DNA from: Salinicola corii
GTDB lineage: Bacteria; Pseudomonadota; Gammaproteobacteria; Pseudomonadales; Halomonadaceae
Reading direction: 5' to 3'
Length of the DNA: 64,000 nt
Assembly (NCBI RefSeq): GCF_008298015.1
Contig: NZ_VTPX01000005.1
Span: 186,001-250,000, forward strand
Shown here: positions 58,006 to 64,000 of the stretch, piece by piece
Layout: each line of letters begins with the position of its first letter
How positions within the stretch are numbered: position 1 is the stretch's first letter
Translations under genes and position numbers: made by a program
Notes under the pieces: generated by a model
Databases searched by the model: none
Told to the model about the DNA's origin: nothing
Seen by the model: only the letters and a program-made list of their open reading frames with translations

Positions 58006-58467
58006 TCAGTCGTCGTACTGCGGGACGACGCGAGCTTGATCGATGCTTTCGATGGGAAAGCAGTACTCTTCCGAATCGATGTGCAGCAGCACTTCGTCGC
58101 CATCGATACCAGCCAGGCGCCCCTGAAACTTGCGACGTCCATCGAAGGCGGTGCGCAGCTTGAGCTGCACCACGTGGCCGCTAAAGCGCGAAAAATGATC
58201 GAGCGTATAGAGCGGGCGATCGAGACCTGGAGAGGAAACTTCCAGGCTGTAGTTGCCCGAGATCGGATCTTCGACATCCAGCACGCCGCTGACCTGGCGG
58301 CTGACACTCGCGCAATCATCGACCGAAATTCCATCGGGGCTGTCGATGTAGATCATCAGCTTGGAATGCTTGCCCTGAGCCAGATAGTCGAGGCCCCACA
58401 ACTCGAAACCCATGGCGGTAACCACCGGCTCGATGATCGCATACAGTGCTGCGTCCTTGGTGACCAC
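58006..58467 (-). CDS. rimP: Ribosome maturation factor RimP
   Basis: A 153-residue RimP (IIEPVVTAMGFELWGLDYLA; SKLMIYIDSPDGISVDDCAS; LEVSSPGLDRPLYTLDHFSR). It assists 30S assembly. The start is a GTG with AGGAG 6 bases upstream. First protein gene of the nusA operon, preceded by a tRNA terminator. Confidence 0.96.
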   Translation of the reverse strand: MVTKDAALYAIIEPVVTAMGFELWGLDYLAQGKHSKLMIYIDSPDGISVDDCASVSRQVSGVLDVEDPISGNYSLEVSSPGLDRPLYTLDHFSRFSGHVVQLKLRTAFDGRRKFQGRLAGIDGDEVLLHIDSEEYCFPIESIDQARVVPQYDD

Positions 58468-58604
58468 AAACGACTCCTACAGCAGTTGCATCAGGCACCT
58501 GACCGGGAGTTGAGAGAAATGCAAGGTGCTAGGTGGCTGACTGGCATTGACGTCAGCAGCGCCGTCAACGACGACAAGGCGCTGACATCGACAAAGCTGC
58601 TAAC

Positions 58605-58634
58605 AAAAAGCCCCTTCTCAGGAAGGGGCCTTTC
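58605..58634 (-). terminator. Terminator after tRNA-fMet
   Basis: On the - strand GCCCCTTC-CTGA-GAAGGGGC with flanking A/T pairs is followed by TTTTTG. It sits just 3' of the initiator tRNA and before rimP, so read-through into the nusA operon should be limited. Confidence 0.88.
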
Positions 58635-58641
58635 AAAAACT

Positions 58642-58718
<77 letters not shown>

Positions 58719-58852
58719 ACATCAGGTTGGCGATTATAGGAACGGCCTCGAGATGGGTCAAGGAAGGCCGCGATATCGCCTGATTCTTCTAGCAAGAATC
58801 CATACAGTATCGTTCAGAGGTTCAAGTCGAAAAGACCGGAAAAACTTGACGA

Positions 58853-58939
58853 TGGTGCCGAAGGCGGGACTTGAACCCGCACGACCGTAAGGTCACTACC
58901 CCCTCAAGATAGCGTGTCTACCAATTCCACCACTTCGGC
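58853..58939 (-). tRNA. tRNA-Leu (GAG)
   Basis: An 87-base class II tRNA with long variable arm, encoded CCA and anticodon loop TTGAGGG (anticodon GAG, reading CUC/CUU). It closely follows secG, as in E. coli where leuU follows secG. Confidence 0.93.
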
Positions 58940-59024
58940 ATCAGAGGGTGTGTAGCACCTGGGCGCCACACTCAATTCGCCGCATTCCGACGTCCCATTG
59001 AACGCAGCGAATTTTCCTTCCCAC

Positions 59025-59405
59025 TCAAGGATTTGACGATTCCTGATCGCCACCTTCCTCGAGTGCTGGCGCAGCATTATTCCCGCTTTGATCCCCATCG
59101 TCAAGCGTCGGAGCACCATTATGTTGCTGCTCAATCACTTGGGCGTCCGGGATACCGCTCTGCGGTGCACTACCGGCATTGGTCGCGAAGTACGCCAACC
59201 CTAGAGAGGTCACGAAGAAAAGCGCCGCCAGACCGCCCGTCAGTTTGGACAGGAATCCGCCACTGCCGCGTGAGCCAAACACCGTCTGAGAGGAACCGCC
59301 ACCGAAAGCGGCGCCCGCTTCGGCGCCCTTGCCCTGCTGAAGCAGGACCAGGACCACCAGTGCAATCGCGATGAGTACGTGTACCAACAAAACTGCTATC
59401 TGCAT
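59025..59405 (-). CDS. secG: Preprotein translocase subunit SecG
   Basis: A 126-residue SecG: helix 1 (about residues 3-23), the conserved LLQQGKGAEAGAAFGGGSSQ loop with TVFGSRGSGGFLSK, and helix 2 (about 52-72), then an acidic Gln/Asn-rich tail. It assists the SecYEG channel. Starts 4 bases after tpiA. Confidence 0.96.
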   Translation of the reverse strand: MQIAVLLVHVLIAIALVVLVLLQQGKGAEAGAAFGGGSSQTVFGSRGSGGFLSKLTGGLAALFFVTSLGLAYFATNAGSAPQSGIPDAQVIEQQHNGAPTLDDGDQSGNNAAPALEEGGDQESSNP

Positions 59406-59409
59406 GAAA

Positions 59410-60159
59410 TCAACCTGCTGACTGACAAATCGCTTTGAAATCGTCGACCTTGAGCGAAGCTCCGCCGATCAGGCCGCCGTCGATATCTCCCTGGGCGAGC
59501 AACTCCTGTGCGTTGCTCGCATTCATGCTACCGCCATACAGCAGGCGGAGCGCATCGGCCAACGCCGGGTCGAAGCTCGCCTGATAATCGCGAATCGCGG
59601 CCATCATCTGCTGGGCTTGCTCTGGCGTGGCCGTACGCCCGGTACCAATCGCCCAGACCGGCTCGTAGGCAATCGTCATCATTCGACGCTGCCCAGGCTC
59701 GAGCCGGGCCATGACATAGCCGACCTGACGCAGCACGACATTCTCGGATTGACCGGCGTCGCGCTCCTCTAGCGTCTCGCCCACGCAGAGGATCGGCCTG
59801 ATTCCCACCGTGAGTGCGGCAATGACCCGCTCATAGACCTGTTCGTCACTTTCATGATAGAGCTGGCGACGCTCGGAGTGGCCGGCCAGCACATACTCGA
59901 CACCGAACTCGGCAAGCATCTGCCCACTGACTTCACCGGTACGGGCCCCGGAGTGCAGCGGGTTGAGCGTTTGGGCGCCCAGCGAGAGAGGCGTGCCCGC
60001 AAAAGCGCTGCGCGCGGCATCAAGATAGGGAAACGGGGGATGGACCACGACATCGACTGGCGACGGCAACTCAACCCCGGCGAACGTTCGACCGAACGTC
60101 TCGATCAATTCTGCCGAGCCGTTCATCTTCCAGTTACCTGCGATCAGCGGCTTGCGCAT
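59410..60159 (-). CDS. tpiA: Triosephosphate isomerase
   Basis: A 249-residue TIM: Lys in AGNWKMNGS, catalytic His in AGHSERRQL, catalytic Glu in AYEPVWAIGTGRTATPEQAQ. Interconverts DHAP and glyceraldehyde 3-phosphate. ATG 60159 has GGGAGGT upstream; the frame is open to 60207. Confidence 0.98.
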   Translation of the reverse strand: MRKPLIAGNWKMNGSAELIETFGRTFAGVELPSPVDVVVHPPFPYLDAARSAFAGTPLSLGAQTLNPLHSGARTGEVSGQMLAEFGVEYVLAGHSERRQLYHESDEQVYERVIAALTVGIRPILCVGETLEERDAGQSENVVLRQVGYVMARLEPGQRRMMTIAYEPVWAIGTGRTATPEQAQQMMAAIRDYQASFDPALADALRLLYGGSMNASNAQELLAQGDIDGGLIGGASLKVDDFKAICQSAG

Positions 60160-60185
60160 GCTACCTCCCTTCGGTGGAGCGACAT

Positions 60186-60215
60186 GGTATAAGAGCCTTG
60201 ACAACAAGACAACAA
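60186..60215 (-). promoter_or_regulatory. Possible tpiA promoter
   Basis: On the - strand TTGTTG and TATACC are 18 bases apart, about 30 bases before the tpiA ATG. A short ACAACAAG duplication overlaps the -35. Weak match. Confidence 0.35.
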
Positions 60216-60238
60216 GTGCTGCCGGCGACCTGGCCAGC

Positions 60239-61624
60239 TCAGGCGATCAAGGTTTCGACACTATCGGCAATCCGCCGCGCCAGGGCCTGGACATCGAATC
60301 TCGGCCTCCCTTCGACCATGACCCGGATCAACGGCTCGGTACCAGAGGGACGTAGCAGAACCCGACCACTGCCGCCAAGCTCCTCCTCTACCGACTTCAC
60401 GCTCTGGCGCAGCGCCGGGCTCTCCAACAGCATTCCGGCATCGGAGCCATGGGGCAGGCGAACATTGACCAGCGCCTGTGGTGCCTTCTCGAAACCATCA
60501 AGCAACCGATCCAGAGGCACCCCCTCTCGCACCATGACCGCCAGCACCTGCAGCGCGGAGACGATACCGTCACCGGTGGTCTGTACGTTACGACAGACGA
60601 TATGGCCGGAGGCCTCACCTCCAAGCAGCCAGTCGTTGGCCAGCAGCCGCTCGACGACGTAACGATCACCCACCTTGGCCCGCTCGAAAGGAATTCCCTG
60701 CTTCTCGAACGCCGCCGCCAGCCCGAAATTGGTCATCAGCGTGCCCACGACCCCGCCATTGAGCTTGCCTCGTGCGTGCAGGTCTCGCGCGATGATGTAG
60801 AGAATCTCATCGCCGTCCACCACCTCGCCCCGGCGGTCGATCATCAGCACGCGATCGCCGTCGCCGTCGAAGGCGATGCCCAGATCGGCCTGGCACGACA
60901 CAACGGCCTCGCTCAATCGCTCGGTATGCGTCGAGCCCACGTTCTGATTGATATTGAGGCCGTCAGGCTCGCCACCGATCACGCTGACATCGGCGCCGAG
61001 CTCACGAAAGACGTTGGGAGCGATATGATAGGTCGCGCCATGGGCACAGTCCAAGACGATTCGCAGGCCATGCAACTCGAGGCGATTGTGGACCGTGGAC
61101 TTGCAGAACTCTATATAGCGCCCGGCCGCGTCGCTGATTCGCACAGCCTTGCCAAGCTGGTTAGGTGCCATGGTCTCCAGGGGTTTTTCGAGCTCGCCCT
61201 CGATTTCCGCCTCGACCTCATCGGCAAGCTTCAGCCCTTCCGCCGAGAAGAACTTGATGCCGTTGTCCTGATAAGGATTGTGCGAGGCAGAGATCACGAT
61301 TCCGGCATCGGCACGGAAAGTTCGGGTCAGATAAGCGATACCCGGTGTCGGCATCGGGCCCAGTAACGACACATCCGCCCCGGCGGCCGACAACCCCGCC
61401 TCCAGCGCGGACTCGAACATGTAGCCGGAAATCCGCGTATCCTTGCCGATGATCACTTTGGGGCGCAGTGACTGAGAAGACCTTTGCCGGGCCTGATGAC
61501 CGGACAGCTTGCGAGACAGCACACGCCCCATCGCCCAACCCAGCTTGAGCATGAAATCAGCGGTGATCGGATACTCGCCGACGGTGCCGCGAATACCGTC
61601 GGTACCAAAATAACGTCTACTCAT
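60239..61624 (-). CDS. glmM: Phosphoglucosamine mutase
   Basis: A 461-residue Glm[12 protein letters not shown] start, phosphoserine loop [16 protein letters not shown], metal site DGDGDRVLM, and GGEASGHIV. It converts glucosamine 6-phosphate to glucosamine 1-phosphate for peptidoglycan and LPS. About 15 residues longer than usual owing to an insertion near residue 44 ([16 protein letters not shown]). Its start overlaps the folP end by 8 bases. Confidence 0.97.
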   Translation of the reverse strand: MSRRYFGTDGIRGTVGEYPITADFMLKLGWAMGRVLSRKLSGHQARQRSSQSLRPKVIIGKDTRISGYMFESALEAGLSAAGADVSLLGPMPTPGIAYLTRTFRADAGIVISASHNPYQDNGIKFFSAEGLKLADEVEAEIEGELEKPLETMAPNQLGKAVRISDAAGRYIEFCKSTVHNRLELHGLRIVLDCAHGATYHIAPNVFRELGADVSVIGGEPDGLNINQNVGSTHTERLSEAVVSCQADLGIAFDGDGDRVLMIDRRGEVVDGDEILYIIARDLHARGKLNGGVVGTLMTNFGLAAAFEKQGIPFERAKVGDRYVVERLLANDWLLGGEASGHIVCRNVQTTGDGIVSALQVLAVMVREGVPLDRLLDGFEKAPQALVNVRLPHGSDAGMLLESPALRQSVKSVEEELGGSGRVLLRPSGTEPLIRVMVEGRPRFDVQALARRIADSVETLIA

Positions 61625-62486
61625 GATCGCTCCGTTCCTGAAGCACGGCCCAAGCCATGTCGATCGCGTCGACCGTGGCCGCCACATCGTGCACTCTGAC
61701 TATTCTAGCGCCACGCTCGACCGCCATCACGCTCAGCGCGAGGCCTCCAGGCAGGCGTTGCTCGACTGGCCGACCAAGCGCCTGGCCGATCATACTCTTG
61801 CGCGACATTCCCACGAGCAATGGCAATCCCAGCGCTTCCAGCGCATCCATGCGATTGAGCAGCCGCAGGTTGTGCTCAAGCGTCTTGGCAAAGCCGAACC
61901 CCGGATCCAGCAACAGCCGTCCGGCGTCGATCCCCGCGGCCTCGCACGCAGCCACGCGCTCCCGCAAAAAATCGGCAACGACGCGCTCGATGGGCCGATC
62001 GTAGAACGGCGCACGCTGCATCGTTCGCGGCTCTCCGCACATGTGCATGAGACACACGGGCAACTCGGTGCCGGCCGCCGCCTCCAGCGCCCCAGGGCGC
62101 GTCAGCGAGCGCACGTCGTTGAGCATTCCCGCCCCCGCTTCGGCGGCTTCGCGAATCAGCTCGGGAGTGCTGGTGTCGACCGAGACCAGCGCATCGAACT
62201 CCCGCACCAGCGTCTCGACCACCGGCAAGACTCGATCACGCTCCTCTTCCAGCGCTACCGGCTCGGCCCCTGGACGCGTCGACTCCCCGCCCACATCGAT
62301 GATGTCGGCCCCCTCCCGCAGCAGACGCTCGGCGTGGCGGCGCGCGTCGTCCAACTCACGATGCCGGTTTCCATCGGAGAAGGAGTCGGGCGTCACGTTC
62401 AGGATACCCATGACGCGCGGACGCGAGAGATCGAGATCATGATAACCGCAGCGCAACCGGACGCCAGCGGAGGAAGAATCTGTCAT
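61617..62486 (-). CDS. folP: Dihydropteroate synthase
   Basis: A 289-residue [47 protein letters not shown] and [10 protein letters not shown]. It joins p-aminobenzoate to dihydropterin pyrophosphate in folate synthesis and is the sulfonamide target. Lies between ftsH and glmM, the common gammaproteobacterial order. Confidence 0.97.
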   Translation of the reverse strand: MTDSSSAGVRLRCGYHDLDLSRPRVMGILNVTPDSFSDGNRHRELDDARRHAERLLREGADIIDVGGESTRPGAEPVALEEERDRVLPVVETLVREFDALVSVDTSTPELIREAAEAGAGMLNDVRSLTRPGALEAAAGTELPVCLMHMCGEPRTMQRAPFYDRPIERVVADFLRERVAACEAAGIDAGRLLLDPGFGFAKTLEHNLRLLNRMDALEALGLPLLVGMSRKSMIGQALGRPVEQRLPGGLALSVMAVERGARIVRVHDVAATVDAIDMAWAVLQERSDHE

Positions 62487-62632
62487 GGAAGTCCGTCGCT
62501 TGCAAAAGCGCCCACTCTAGGTAGGCCGATGCCGTTTCGCAACCGCCTCAAAACGCGGCAGGGCGCCATTTCTGACGCCCTGCTGCAATGACTGTCGCTG
62601 CTCTCTGGATCGCCCCGAGGCGCCGGATGGCC

Positions 62633-64000
<1,368 letters not shown>

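Overview
The window comes from a GC-rich gammaproteobacterium. The gene content fits the Halomonadaceae (Halomonas, Chromohalobacter, Salinicola range): a type III secretion locus, TRAP and ABC solute transport, a choline-sulfatase, class Ib ribonucleotide reductase, and the gammaproteobacterial order ftsH-folP-glmM-tpiA-secG-tRNA-rimP-nusA-infB-rbfA-truB-rpsO. The family assignment is inference; no rRNA is present.

Region 1 (1-11085, + strand) is the distal part of a non-flagellar type III secretion operon: sctJ (3' end only), sctK, sctL, sctN, sctO, sctQ, sctR, sctS, sctT, a 1185-residue HrpK/HrpF-like putative translocator built from a duplicated 230-residue unit, then sctU. Most genes overlap by 4-8 bases. 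Oddities are an internal start in sctQ, no separate sctP, and a SctU without the NPTH self-cleavage motif.

Region 2 (11089-25036) is mixed chromosome: a divergent TetR/MFS pair with two palindromic operators, a DUF533 protein, an orphan ORF of lower GC, a Nudix hydrolase, a duplicated Spy-like periplasmic protein, the nrdHIEF operon with an NrdR box over its -10, a short 6-phosphogluconate dehydrogenase, a UbiH/UbiM-type hydroxylase, and a LysR/TDT-transporter pair.

Region 3 (25092-38874) is catabolic or accessory: a serine hydrolase; a TRAP transporter (dctPQM) joined to an RraA-like protein and a gamma-glutamyltransferase-family enzyme, with a LysR regulator and a GhrA-type reductase; then an unusual regulator (MerR-type DNA-binding domain fused to an isochorismatase-fold domain whose catalytic Lys and Cys are replaced) just upstream of an ABC importer and an amidase. 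A promoter with an inverted repeat in its spacer, the layout used by MerR-family activators, lies between regulator and transporter. The cluster ends with a broken copy of the GhrA C-terminus. This regulator-transporter-amidase block is the most likely little-described system here.

Region 4 (38994-51708) holds a NagD-type phosphatase, HemY-type protoporphyrinogen oxidase, an arylsulfotransferase-family secreted protein, a cysteine hydrolase, the ABC-F protein YbiT, choline-sulfatase, a TetR/NTF2-like pair with palindromic operators, ethanolamine ammonia-lyase (eutBC) without microcompartment genes, and a malate/lactate dehydrogenase-family oxidoreductase.

Region 5 (52004-64000, all - strand) is the conserved translation and envelope housekeeping block from rpsO back to ftsH (cut by the window end), including initiator tRNA-fMet and tRNA-Leu(GAG).
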